A model generated the notes under the pieces. The model saw nothing but the letters and a program-made list of their open reading frames with translations, did not search any database and had not been told where the DNA came from. A stretch of DNA of 64,000 nucleotides from Burkholderia sp. WP9. Its GTDB lineage: Bacteria > Pseudomonadota > Gammaproteobacteria > Burkholderiales > Burkholderiaceae. The number at the start of each line of letters is the position of its first letter. Position 1 is the first letter of the stretch. Made by a program: the position numbers and the translations under genes. Below are positions 27,186 to 35,690 of this stretch, piece after piece. Where the stretch lies: NCBI RefSeq assembly GCF_900104795.1, contig NZ_FNTG01000002.1, forward strand, positions 930,001 through 994,000, in the 5' to 3' direction.

Positions 27186-28691
27186 TCATCGCGAGGCAAC
27201 GGCTTCCATCGCCAGCTTGCCGCCGAGCGCCGCCGCGCCGAACACGCGACCATATGGCTGCTCGTAAGCGGGCGCGAGGTAGGCCGCCCGTCTGCTTAAC
27301 ACTGCGTCCGCCTCGTCCGATTCGTGCAGCTTGCGCAACGCATATTCACGGGTCGTCTCCAGCAGGAAATACTCTTTGGTCTTGCTGTCGAAAGTCGTCA
27401 TGAGAAAGCACTTCGAAGCAAGGCCGACAATCGCCTCCGTCACTTCGTTGCACGGCAGTCGTGCGCAGGCGGCGACGGCACACGCGGCTTCGAGCGAAAA
27501 GCGGGCCGGGAACACGCCTAGCCGGTGCAGCACCAGGCGCTCCGTCGTGCTGAGCAGCTGATAGCTCCAGTCGAGCGCGGCCTCCAGCGTCTGCTGGCGC
27601 GGCGGCGCGGTTCGGCGGCCACCCGTGAGCGACTGGAAACGGTCGTCGAGTTCGGCAACCAGCTTGCGGATGCCGAACACCGCTGCGCGGGCCGCCGCCA
27701 GTTCGAGCGCGAGCGGCACGCCGTCGAGCCGGCGGCAGATCGTCGCGACCATCTCGAGGCTGCTGCGGTCGCTATCGACCGCCGCGTTGAGCGCGTTCAT
27801 CTGCGTGAGGAACATGCGCACCGACGCGCAGCAGAGAATCGCCTGGGAACTTGCGCCCGCTTCGGGCGTGTCGAGCGGCGCGACCCAGTAGAACTTCTCG
27901 TCGCGCGTGCGCAGCGGCTCACGGCTCGTGGCCAGAATGCGCAGATCCGCGCTGGCCTGCACCAGCAGTTCGCAAATGGTGGCCGCCGACTCGATCACAT
28001 GTTCGCAGTTATCCAGCAGCACCAGCAGCTTGCGGCCGCGAATCGCGGCGACCAGCGACTGAAGCGGCAAGTCGGCGTCCGCGCGCACCACACCGAGCGC
28101 GTCGGCGACGGTGTTGATCGCGGCCTGGGCGTTCTGCACCGAGGCGAGCGTGATGAAACACACGTCCATGTCCGAGATATCCGCAATCGACTTCGCCACC
28201 GCAATGCCGAGCTGCGTTTTGCCGATGCCGCCCGAGCCGAGCAACGTGACGATCGGCGTTCCCTTCAGCGCGCGGGCGATGTCGACAATGGCCGCGTCAC
28301 GGCCGATCAGGGGCGTGTGGCAGACCGGCAAGCTGCTCCAGCGAGCCGCTTCTGCGTGCCTCGCCGCAACGGCGCCGTGCACGTCGGCCGGCCCGGACGG
28401 TTCGGCCGGAATGGTCAGGCGGTAGCCGCGGCCGGAGATCGTGCGAATCACCTGGCTATCGGCGCCGAAAATCTTCCTGAGCGACGACAACTGCACGTGG
28501 ATATTGTTTTCCTCCACCACCGAGTCCGGCCAGACATGCCGAAGAATTTCGTCTTTCGTCACCGTTTTGCCTGCCGCGCGGATCAGCAATTCGAGAATAT
28601 CGAATGCGCGCGAGCCGACCTGAAGCAATCGATTCTCCAGGTACACCTCACGCATTTCCAGCGACACTATGACTCGACCGATCTTGATCAT
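27186..28691 (-). CDS. Winged-helix/STAND ATPase regulator, short form (paralogue)
   Basis: A 501-residue paralogue of the gene at 24498-25967, with the same beginning (MIKIGRV), winged helix (about 5-95, VGSRAFDILELLIRAAG), Walker A GSGGIGKT (152-159) and LLVLLDNCEHV. It also ends shortly after the ATPase and winged-helical linker, so it lacks the C-terminal repeat region of longer family members. The two short copies point toward each other and enclose the REC-only and FixJ-like genes. A small inverted repeat about 100 bases upstream of the start could serve autoregulation. Signal unknown. Confidence 0.85.
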   Translation of the reverse strand: MIKIGRVIVSLEMREVYLENRLLQVGSRAFDILELLIRAAGKTVTKDEILRHVWPDSVVEENNIHVQLSSLRKIFGADSQVIRTISGRGYRLTIPAEPSGPADVHGAVAARHAEAARWSSLPVCHTPLIGRDAAIVDIARALKGTPIVTLLGSGGIGKTQLGIAVAKSIADISDMDVCFITLASVQNAQAAINTVADALGVVRADADLPLQSLVAAIRGRKLLVLLDNCEHVIESAATICELLVQASADLRILATSREPLRTRDEKFYWVAPLDTPEAGASSQAILCCASVRMFLTQMNALNAAVDSDRSSLEMVATICRRLDGVPLALELAAARAAVFGIRKLVAELDDRFQSLTGGRRTAPPRQQTLEAALDWSYQLLSTTERLVLHRLGVFPARFSLEAACAVAACARLPCNEVTEAIVGLASKCFLMTTFDSKTKEYFLLETTREYALRKLHESDEADAVLSRRAAYLAPAYEQPYGRVFGAAALGGKLAMEAVASR

Positions 28692-29159
28692 GCTGCACTC
28701 ACGCCTGGTTGATTAGCGGGACAGGCACGCTATGGCGATTTCGCCTGTTGCACCAACGCACTCAGTGCAAAGCTTGCGTCGTCGAACCCATACTAAATGG
28801 GAAAGTCATCTGAAACTATTATCCATAGGGATATGAGGCGGGCCGCCAGTGCCTGCCACCAGCGGGCCCAGTCCCGGCTGGTGGCGGCCTGCGGCGCAAT
28901 TGCCGGGTCCGCGGAGCGCGTCCCGTATCACACCAACGTATGACTGCGTCATGCGCCGGGCCGGGCCGGCCTATCCGGCCGGCTTTGCCCGCCAGGCAAG
29001 GCATGACGCGCCTACGCCGCCTCCTGCGTGCGAATCGGCAAGCAACCGTGCTGCGGCGAAAGATCGAGGCCGCCCGGACCACGATACTGGGCCCCGTCAG
29101 TCTTCCCTCACCCGATTCAGTTGCGCAGCCCTTCGCGGCCGGCGCCCGGAGAACACGTC
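28692..29159. other. Long intergenic region rich in inverted repeats
   Basis: These 468 bases separate the divergent STAND regulator and small secreted protein. CCCAT-N5-ATGGG (28787-28801) lies on the regulator side. Three clear stem-loops lie between 28855 and 28983 (separate entry). I see no credible gene. Confidence 0.5.
28855..28983. repeat. Cluster of three perfect stem-loops
   Basis: GCCACCAGC (28855-28863) pairs with GCTGGTGGC (28877-28885) around 13 bases. ATGAC-TGC-GTCAT lies at 28940-28952. GCCGGCC (28965-28971) pairs with GGCCGGC (28977-28983) around TATCC, followed by CTTTG. The cluster could be a structured leader, a small RNA or REP-like sequence. It lies about 180 bases upstream of the plus-strand gene at 29160. 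Confidence 0.45.
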
Positions 29160-29573
29160 ATGCGCACCGAGAAAGCCTTCCGGTTTCGCCCCGCTTACGG
29201 CTATGCAGCCGCCGTCGTGTGTGTTGCGCTCGCGGCCTGGGGCGCGGTGAATCCGCCGCCCACGCTCGGCATCGTGCAGACGCTGGACCAGACCGACCTC
29301 GACACCCAGTTGCCGCTCGAACGGTTTGCCGTCGCGGCGGGCAACGCGGCCGCCTCGTCATCGCGAGCGCTGCGGCAGACCGAGCAGTCTTTACCGCTTG
29401 CATTGCCGCGGCATGCCGAGCGGACCGTGCCGCAAGACCGACGCATCAGTGGCGATACGCGCAATGGGAAGGCTGAGGCAGGCAACGGCTTTGCGAGGCT
29501 GAGCACACCACGCCGGAAGAGCAACGCGCACGATGACTACCGGACGATCGAAAACTGGAAGAACTGGACGTGA
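29160..29573 (+). CDS. Small membrane-anchored or secreted protein of unknown function
   Basis: I do not recognise this 137-residue protein. It has one hydrophobic segment at about 13-31 (YGYAAAVVCVALAAWGAV), so it is either anchored in the inner membrane or exported. The rest is polar, low in structure and rich in Arg, Asn and Ala, ending in TIENWKNWT. GGAGAA sits six bases before the ATG at 29160, which favours this start over the longer frame from 29028. The next small gene begins 50 bases later on the same strand, so the two may be co-transcribed. Strong initiation signal and typical base use support a real gene. Confidence 0.6.
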   Translation: MRTEKAFRFRPAYGYAAAVVCVALAAWGAVNPPPTLGIVQTLDQTDLDTQLPLERFAVAAGNAAASSSRALRQTEQSLPLALPRHAERTVPQDRRISGDTRNGKAEAGNGFARLSTPRRKSNAHDDYRTIENWKNWT

Positions 29574-29623
29574 CCGAAACGTTCCCGCTCGTCCGACCAC
29601 TCGCCAATCATCGGAGGTACTCC

Positions 29624-29881
29624 ATGATCAACCCATCGCAGCGACCCGCCGTGCCCTCCAGTGTCGAACCGGCGGCCGCCATCGCGGACCCGAAAATCTG
29701 GCGCTGGTACGCGGATCTGATGGCCGATCGGCGCCTGGTGTGCGAGCACGACGGCGCACGGTGGGTCGTCGCGGTCGACGGAAGGCGCCTCGCCGACGAG
29801 CGCGCATTCGAAACCGCGGTGCACAGCGCCTATGCGATGACGCGCGCGCTCTCGGCATTGAATAGCGCGCGCGTGGCCTGA
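29624..29881 (+). CDS. Small protein of unknown function
   Basis: An 85-residue cytosolic protein I cannot assign. The ATG at 29624 has a strong GGAGG seven bases upstream, which decides the start against a GTG at 29570 that overlaps the preceding stop. The sequence has a compact core, IWRWYADLMADRRLVCEHDGARW, then a beta-like VVAVDGRRLADE and a C-terminal helix. It follows the membrane-anchored small gene by 50 bases. No signal peptide. Role unknown. Confidence 0.6.
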   Translation: MINPSQRPAVPSSVEPAAAIADPKIWRWYADLMADRRLVCEHDGARWVVAVDGRRLADERAFETAVHSAYAMTRALSALNSARVA

Positions 29882-29976
29882 GCCGCCGCAACACGCGCTA
29901 CGCGGGAAGCACGAAAAAAAACGAAAGAAAGAAGCGAAGGAAACGCAAGCAAGCGCCGCAAGCGGCGCCTGCCCGA

Positions 29977-30447
29977 TCATTCCTCGTCGGGATACACCCC
30001 GGCCGACACGATGCATACAAAGGCGGTCGCTTTCAGCAGGCACTCCACCGAAGACAGCACGAATCCCAGCGGAAACACGCGATATTCGACCGGCAGCCCG
30101 AAGGCCACCGCCATCAGGCCGATCGTGCAAAGGAACGCGTAGACGATCCGCGCCATCCGGCTGCCGGACAGAACACAGCCCACCAGCGCGACCCACAGCA
30201 ATTTGGCGATGACGCACGCAGCCGCATCGCGCGTGGACAGGCTGACCCAGATCTCGAACGGCAATTCGAAAACCGACCAGACCGCGGTCGCGACAACGAC
30301 CCGGCGCGTCCAGCGCCCGAGCGCGGCGGGTTCGACCGGCGCCAAAACCTGAGCGCGCCAGTCCATCGCGTCGGCGCGCTCGGCGGCCGGCACAAACATC
30401 AGATCGGTGCCGCTCGTGTCGCGGTGTGATTCGTCCAGATAGCGCAT
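29977..30447 (-). CDS. Small polytopic membrane protein of unknown function
   Basis: A 156-residue protein with a charged N-terminal tail (1-50) and four predicted membrane helices (about 54-72, 80-98, 103-121 and 130-150). I do not recognise the family. The ATG at 30447 has GGAG eight bases upstream, so the long upstream extension of the frame is rejected. It is divergent from the molybdopterin oxidoreductase/bd-oxidase operon with a 323-base gap between them, and may be controlled together with it. The charged C-terminus ends in YPDEE. Confidence 0.6.
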   Translation of the reverse strand: MRYLDESHRDTSGTDLMFVPAAERADAMDWRAQVLAPVEPAALGRWTRRVVVATAVWSVFELPFEIWVSLSTRDAAACVIAKLLWVALVGCVLSGSRMARIVYAFLCTIGLMAVAFGLPVEYRVFPLGFVLSSVECLLKATAFVCIVSAGVYPDEE

Positions 30448-30770
30448 CTCGATGCTCCGGTGGTGCCCAGGTATCGGCGTGGAATGAGTCGCAGCGAATG
30501 AGTCGCAAGGAATGCGGCGCCGCTGCGCAGACTTCGCGTGGCCTCGCCGGGTGGAAACCATTATTCGCCGCGCCACTGCGCCGATCTTTTCAGAACGCCT
30601 GCGAGCTTTCGAAAATGCACGGCGCGTGCCGCCATGCCGCCCTGGCGCCGCCGGCCCACACCGTATCCGGCGTGCGAATCCGAAACAGACGGGCATTTAA
30701 ACAAGATCCCAGTGCGGGCGCGGCCCATCCTTCCACTTCATGTCCCTCAACGAAACACCTGGAAACGGCC
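30448..30770. other. Divergent intergenic region before the oxidoreductase operon
   Basis: This region must hold the promoter of the oxidoreductase-bd oxidase operon. I searched it by eye for TTGAT-N4-ATCAA and found none. GAATGAGTCGCA occurs at 30482-30493 and again at 30496-30507 (14-base period) with a third partial GAATGCG at 30510. No gene is supported; the open frame through the region reads into the oxidoreductase but lacks a start signal. Confidence 0.4.
30482..30516. repeat. 14-base-period direct repeat, candidate regulator site
   Basis: Two exact 12-base copies of GAATGAGTCGCA and a partial third copy, spaced 14 bases apart, lie 35-69 bases upstream of the membrane-protein start and about 260 bases before the oxidoreductase start. 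Confidence 0.4.
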
Positions 30771-33119
30771 ATGTCCAAACGAAAGACAATCCGCATCTAC
30801 AGCGAGCCTGCGGGCGGCTGGGGTGCGCTGAAGGCAACCGGCGAAGCGCTCGCGCTGCAAGGCGTAGCGGTGTCCGGCGCGAAGACGCTGTTGCGGATGA
30901 ACCAGCCGGAAGGCTTCGACTGCCCGGGCTGCGCGTGGCCGGATCCGAAGCACACGTCGTCGTTCGAGTTCTGCGAAAACGGCGCCAAGGCGGTGGCGTG
31001 GGAAGCCACCGCGAATCGCTGCACACCCGGCTTTTTTGCCGCGCACAGCGTCTCGGAGCTGGCCGCGTGGGACGACTACGACCTCGAAATGGCCGGCCGC
31101 CTGACCCACCCCATGGCCTACGACGCAGCCTCTGATCGTTATCTGCCGATCGAATGGGACGATGCCTTCGCTCTGATCGCGCGGCATCTGAACGGCCTCG
31201 ATAGCCCCGATCAGGCCGACTTCTACACGTCGGGACGAGCGTCCAACGAAGCCGCGTTTCTGTACCAGATCTTCGTGCGCGAGTTCGGCACGAACAACTT
31301 CCCCGACTGCTCGAACATGTGCCACGAGGCGACCAGTGTCGGCCTTCCGGAGTCGATCGGCGTCGGCAAGGGCACGGTGCTGCTCGAGGATTTCGAGGAA
31401 GCCGACGCGATTTTCATCTTCGGTCAGAATCCCGGCACCAACAGCCCGCGCATGATGAGCGATCTGCACAGCGCCTCGCGGCGCGGCGCGAAAATCGTCT
31501 CGTTCAATCCGTTTCGCGAGCGCGCGCTGGAACGCTTCGCGTCGCCGCAGAATCCGCTGGAAATGGCCACGCTGGGCTTCACGCAGATCAGCTCGTTTCT
31601 GTATCAGGTGCGCGTGGGCGGCGACGTCGCCGTGCTCAAAGGCATGATGAAAGCCGTGATCGAGGCGGACGACGCGGCGCTCGCCGCTGATGCGCCGCGT
31701 GTGCTCGATATCGAGTTCATCGAAGGACATACGCACGGTCTGGCGGACCTGGTCGCCGATCTGCGCGCCACCCGCTGGGAGGCGATCACGCAGCAAAGCG
31801 GGTTGTCGCGCGACGACATCCAGAACGCCGCCGACATTTACATGAAGGCCAAAAACGTGATCCTCGTGTACGGCATGGGGCTCACGCAGCATCACCGCGG
31901 CACCGAAAATGTCCAGCAGATCGCCAACCTGGCGCTGCTGCGCGGCAATGTGGGCCGGCCCGGCGCGGGCGTGTGCCCGGTGCGCGGACACTCGAACGTG
32001 CAGGGCAACCGCACCGTCGGCATCACGGAGAAGCCTTCGCCGGCATTGATCGACGGGATCGAACGGGCCTTCGGCTTCCGGCCGCCCGCGGCGCACGGCC
32101 ATGACGTGATCGCCGCGATCGAGTCGATGATGCGCGGCGACGCCAAAGTGTTCATGGCGCTAGGCGGCAATTTCGCCGCCGCCGTGCCCGACTGGATCCG
32201 CGTGCAGGCGGCGATGCGCAAGCTGGACCTGACGGTGCACATCGCCACCAAACTCAATCGCAGCCACCTCGTGCACGGCAAGGACGCGTTGATTCTGCCG
32301 TGCCTCGGCCGCACCGAGATCGACATCCAGGCGGACGGTCCGCAGTCGATCACCGTCGAAGATTCGATGTCGATGGTGCATGCTTCCGGTGGCCGCAACG
32401 AGCCGGCCTCCCCGCATCTGAAGAGCGAGCCGGCGATCGTCGCGGGCATTGCGCGTGCCACGCTCGGCGCACACTCCCACGTGGATTGGGAACACCTCGT
32501 GGCGAGCTACGACCGCATTCGCGACAAGATCGAAATCGTCTACCCGATCTTCCAGGCGTACAACGAACGGATTCGCGTGCCGGGTGGCTTCCATCTGGCT
32601 TCGAGCGCGCGCGAACGCGTCTGGGCCACGCCGACTGGCCGCGCGAATTTCCTCGTCTTCAAGGGGCTCGACGAAAACCCGGTTCACAACGATCCCGACG
32701 CGCTGTGGCTCACCACCATGCGCAGCCACGACCAGTACAACACCACGCTCTACTCGCACTCGGACCGTTACCGCGGCGTGTTCGGCCAACGCGACGTGAT
32801 TTTCATGAACACGCGTGAATTGCAGAAACGCAACCTGCATCCGGGTGACCGGGTGGATGTGTACGCGCTGTCCACCGATGGAATCGAGCGCGTGATCCGC
32901 AGCTTCAAGGTGATCGACTATTCGCTGCCCGACGGCTGCTGCGGCGCGTATTACCCGGAGGCCAATCCGCTCGTGCCGCTGTACGCGTTCGATCCGAAAA
33001 GCCGCACCCCGTCGTACAAATCCGTCCCGGTGAAGATCGCGCGCGCCGCGGCGGTCGGTCCCGACTCCACTCATCAGGCGGCGATTATCGGCGCTGCGGG
33101 AGCCCATCATGCATCTTAG
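30771..33119 (+). CDS. FdhF/YdeP-family molybdopterin oxidoreductase
   Basis: A cytosolic molybdopterin-dependent oxidoreductase of 782 residues, the size of the YdeP/FdhF-like family. The N-terminus has Cys51-x2-Cys54-x13-Cys68 (in CPGCAWPDP and FCENG), which may hold part of an Fe-S site. The Mo-ligand region reads SNMCHEATS with Cys184, so it is a cysteine enzyme and not a selenocysteine one. Later landmarks are QNPGTNSPRMMSDL, YGMGLTQHHRGTENVQQI and a C-terminal dinucleotide-binding beta-barrel (RSHDQYNTTLYS). No Tat signal. The ATG has GGAAACGG upstream. Its last 11 bases overlap cydA, so it is translated together with a bd oxidase. Formate dehydrogenase activity is not assured; YdeP homologues are linked to acid resistance. 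Confidence 0.88.
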   Translation: MSKRKTIRIYSEPAGGWGALKATGEALALQGVAVSGAKTLLRMNQPEGFDCPGCAWPDPKHTSSFEFCENGAKAVAWEATANRCTPGFFAAHSVSELAAWDDYDLEMAGRLTHPMAYDAASDRYLPIEWDDAFALIARHLNGLDSPDQADFYTSGRASNEAAFLYQIFVREFGTNNFPDCSNMCHEATSVGLPESIGVGKGTVLLEDFEEADAIFIFGQNPGTNSPRMMSDLHSASRRGAKIVSFNPFRERALERFASPQNPLEMATLGFTQISSFLYQVRVGGDVAVLKGMMKAVIEADDAALAADAPRVLDIEFIEGHTHGLADLVADLRATRWEAITQQSGLSRDDIQNAADIYMKAKNVILVYGMGLTQHHRGTENVQQIANLALLRGNVGRPGAGVCPVRGHSNVQGNRTVGITEKPSPALIDGIERAFGFRPPAAHGHDVIAAIESMMRGDAKVFMALGGNFAAAVPDWIRVQAAMRKLDLTVHIATKLNRSHLVHGKDALILPCLGRTEIDIQADGPQSITVEDSMSMVHASGGRNEPASPHLKSEPAIVAGIARATLGAHSHVDWEHLVASYDRIRDKIEIVYPIFQAYNERIRVPGGFHLASSARERVWATPTGRANFLVFKGLDENPVHNDPDALWLTTMRSHDQYNTTLYSHSDRYRGVFGQRDVIFMNTRELQKRNLHPGDRVDVYALSTDGIERVIRSFKVIDYSLPDGCCGAYYPEANPLVPLYAFDPKSRTPSYKSVPVKIARAAAVGPDSTHQAAIIGAAGAHHAS

Positions 33120-34506
33120 TGACGTCCTCGATCTGTCTCGCGCCCAGTTCGCGATGACAGCCATTTTTCACATTCTGTGGCCGATTCTGACCATCAGTCT
33201 GTCGGCCTTCCTCGTTCTGATCGAAGTGCTGTGGCTGCGCACCGGCAACGTCGGCTATTACCGGCACGCGCGCTTCTGGAGCAAGCTGCTGGTGCTGAAT
33301 TTCGCGGTGGGCGTGGTCAGCGGCATTCCGATGGAGTTTCAGTTCGGCACCAACTGGGCCGGCTTTTCGCGTTACAGCGGACAGTTCTTCGGCAACATTC
33401 TCGGCTTTGAAGGCGCGATGGCCTTCATGCTCGAAGCCGGTTTCATCGGCGTGATGCTGCTCGGCTGGGGCCGCGTGCCGCGCGCGGTGCATCTGTTCGC
33501 CACCTCGATGGTCGCGCTCGGCTCCAGCATCTCGGCCTTCTGGATCATGGTCGCCAATTCGTGGATGCAGACGCCGGCGGGCGTGACGGTGGAGAACGGC
33601 AAGATCATCGTCACCGACTATGCCGCGGCGATCTTCAATCCGGATATGGTGTGGGGCGTCACGCACATGTGGGTCGCGGCGATCGAAACGGGCATGTTCG
33701 TGATCGCCGGCATTTCCGCGTGGAACCTGTTCAAGCGCCGCAATCCGGAGTTCTTCGCGCGCTCGTTCAGGATCGCTTTGCTCGTGCTCGTAGTCGCCGC
33801 GCCGCTGCAGATCTGGCTCGGCGATTCGAGCGGCGGCAGCGTGTTCGAAACGCAACCGGCCAAAGGCGCCGCAATCGAAGGACACTGGACCACCAACCAG
33901 CCCGGCACCGCTGCCTCGTGGTCGCTGCTCGCCTGGCCGGACCAGAAAGCGCAACGCAATGACTGGTCGATCGAAGTGCCCGGCATGTTGAGCATTCTCG
34001 CCACCCATACGCTGCACGGCGAGGTCAAAGGCCTCAGCGACTTCGCGCCGGCCGACCAGCCGCCAATGCTGCCGCTGCTGTATTACGCGTTCCGCGTGAT
34101 GGCGGGTATCGGTTTCGCTTTCATGGTACTGGCCTTCTGGACCGCGTACGTGTTGCGCAAAACACGCGGCAATCTCGAACGGCTGCTCGAACAACGCAAG
34201 CTGCTGTTCGCCTGGGTGCTGTGCATTCCGCTGCCCTATGTCGCGGTCGAAGCCGGCTGGATCGTGCGCGAAGTGGGACGGCAGCCGTGGGTCGTGTACG
34301 GCTTGCTGCGCACGAAAGATGCCGTGTCGACCGTGGCGGCCTCGTCGGTGACGCTCAGCATGGTGATGTTCTTCTGCTTCTACGTCGTGTTGCTCGGCAC
34401 CTTCTTCGTGCTCGCGCGCAACTGGCTGCGCGCCGGCCCCGACCTCACGCTGAACCCGCCTGCGGCCATCAAGGCCGAAGCGGCGGCGACCGTCACCGAG
34501 TACTAA
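33109..34506 (+). CDS. cydA: Cytochrome bd ubiquinol oxidase subunit I
   Basis: Subunit I of a bd-type quinol oxidase, with 465 residues and about nine membrane helices. His21 in AIFHILWP is a haem ligand. The segment GFEGAMAFMLEAGFIGVMLLGW and the short quinol loop after WIMVANSWMQTPAG show the CIO-like (cyanide-insensitive) short-Q-loop type and not the long E. coli CydA type. It oxidises quinol and reduces O2 in the inner membrane, normally with high oxygen affinity. GGGAG lies eight bases before the ATG. The start lies inside the oxidoreductase gene, so the two are translationally coupled. Confidence 0.93.
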   Translation: MHLSDVLDLSRAQFAMTAIFHILWPILTISLSAFLVLIEVLWLRTGNVGYYRHARFWSKLLVLNFAVGVVSGIPMEFQFGTNWAGFSRYSGQFFGNILGFEGAMAFMLEAGFIGVMLLGWGRVPRAVHLFATSMVALGSSISAFWIMVANSWMQTPAGVTVENGKIIVTDYAAAIFNPDMVWGVTHMWVAAIETGMFVIAGISAWNLFKRRNPEFFARSFRIALLVLVVAAPLQIWLGDSSGGSVFETQPAKGAAIEGHWTTNQPGTAASWSLLAWPDQKAQRNDWSIEVPGMLSILATHTLHGEVKGLSDFAPADQPPMLPLLYYAFRVMAGIGFAFMVLAFWTAYVLRKTRGNLERLLEQRKLLFAWVLCIPLPYVAVEAGWIVREVGRQPWVVYGLLRTKDAVSTVAASSVTLSMVMFFCFYVVLLGTFFVLARNWLRAGPDLTLNPPAAIKAEAAATVTEY

Positions 34507-34531
34507 ACCATTCCCGTTGCAAGGACATCTC

Positions 34532-35521
34532 ATGGACAGCTCCACTCACACGATGCTCGCCATCACCTGGTTCGGCCTGATCGGCCTGATGCTGGTGTTC
34601 TATGTCGTCACCGACGGCTTCGATCTCGGCGTGGGCATACTCAGCCTGCTGCGCAAGCGCCGCGAAGATCACGACGTGATGGTGCAGAGCATCGGCCACG
34701 TCTGGGACGCCAACGAAACATGGCTCGTCGTGCTCGGCGGCGCCCTGTTCGGCGCCTTCCCCGCCGCGTATGCGCTGCTTCTGCAGGACTTGTATTTACC
34801 GGTAATGCTGTTGATTGCCGGCTTGATCATGCGCGGCGCCGCGATCGAATTCCGTCACAGCGTGTCGCACGGTCCGGCCTGGGACAAGGTGTTCGGCATC
34901 GGCAGCCTGGTCGCCGCGATCGCCCAGGGCGTGATACTCGGCAAGGTGATCACCGGCCTGATTCCGGGTGACATGAGCGGCGTGTTCATCGCCGTGACCG
35001 CTATCGGCGTGGTGGCGGGTTACACGCTGCTCGGGTCCACCTACCTCGTGAAGAAGACCGTAGGTTCGATCGAGCAATGGTCGCGCCGCCTCGCCTTGCT
35101 GAGCGCGTTTGTCACGGTGGCCGCGGCCGTCGTGCTCACGGCGGCGACGTGGTTCATCAGCGAGGTCGGACAGGATCGGTGGACGCAGCACGGCGTGTTT
35201 CATCTGCTGGCTGCGCTGGGGCTCGCCTCGGCTCTTGCCTTCGCCTACATCATGGGGTCGCTCTATCTCGGCAGTGCACGTGGGCCGTTTCGCGCCTCGG
35301 TTGTGTTGTTCGTGTTGTCGTTCGTCGGGCTGGCTGTCAGCCTGTTCCCGGACTTCGTTCCGGGCAAGCTGGGGATTGTCGAGGCTGCCTCCGATACCTC
35401 CACGCTGGTGTTCATGCTGATCGGCATCGGCCTGATCTTTCCGGTGATGATCGGCTATAACCTGTACCAGTACTACATCTTCCGCGGAAAGGTGATTGGC
35501 GAGGTACATTCCGGCGAATAA
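34532..35521 (+). CDS. cydB: Cytochrome bd ubiquinol oxidase subunit II
   Basis: Subunit II, 329 residues with about eight membrane helices. Typical features are FYVVTDGFDLGVGIL, HVWDANETWLVVLGGALFGAFPAAY and the C-terminal IFPVMIGYNLYQYYIFRGK. The ATG at 34532 has AAGGA six bases before it, which is better than the upstream TTG at 34517. It follows cydA by 25 bases. No cydX-like small gene is obvious after it. The operon ends at the strong terminator at 35634-35664. Confidence 0.92.
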   Translation: MDSSTHTMLAITWFGLIGLMLVFYVVTDGFDLGVGILSLLRKRREDHDVMVQSIGHVWDANETWLVVLGGALFGAFPAAYALLLQDLYLPVMLLIAGLIMRGAAIEFRHSVSHGPAWDKVFGIGSLVAAIAQGVILGKVITGLIPGDMSGVFIAVTAIGVVAGYTLLGSTYLVKKTVGSIEQWSRRLALLSAFVTVAAAVVLTAATWFISEVGQDRWTQHGVFHLLAALGLASALAFAYIMGSLYLGSARGPFRASVVLFVLSFVGLAVSLFPDFVPGKLGIVEAASDTSTLVFMLIGIGLIFPVMIGYNLYQYYIFRGKVIGEVHSGE

Positions 35522-35549
35522 TGGGCGGGCCTCCGCGAGGGCGGCGGAG

Positions 35550-35600
35550 GTTGTCGTAGCGGGTTGTTGTAGCGGGTTGTCGTAACGGGTTGTTGTAAAT
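35550..35600. repeat. 13-base tandem repeat, about four copies
   Basis: Units GTTGTCGTAGCGG, GTTGTTGTAGCGG, GTTGTCGTAACGG and the partial GTTGTTGTAAAT follow one another between the cydB stop and the terminator. Alternating C/T at position 6 suggests duplication of a 26-base pair of units. Confidence 0.8.
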
Positions 35601-35633
35601 CTCCCGGACACTCTCCTGCGCTGCTGAGCCAAC

Positions 35634-35664
35634 AAAAAGGCGCGAATCCGATTCGCGCCTTTTT
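35634..35664. terminator. Bidirectional rho-independent terminator
   Basis: GGCGCGAAT (35639-35647) pairs with ATTCGCGCC (35651-35659) around a three-base loop, flanked by AAAAA and TTTTT. It can end cydB transcripts on the plus strand and DUF3331 transcripts on the minus strand, which stop 27 bases away. Confidence 0.9.
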
Positions 35665-35690
35665 CCCTTCCTGCCGCATACATTCCTCGA

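Noticed and set aside
35550..35600. Tandem repeat as an attachment site or integron element
   Set aside because: No integrase, no tRNA gene and no second copy elsewhere in the window.
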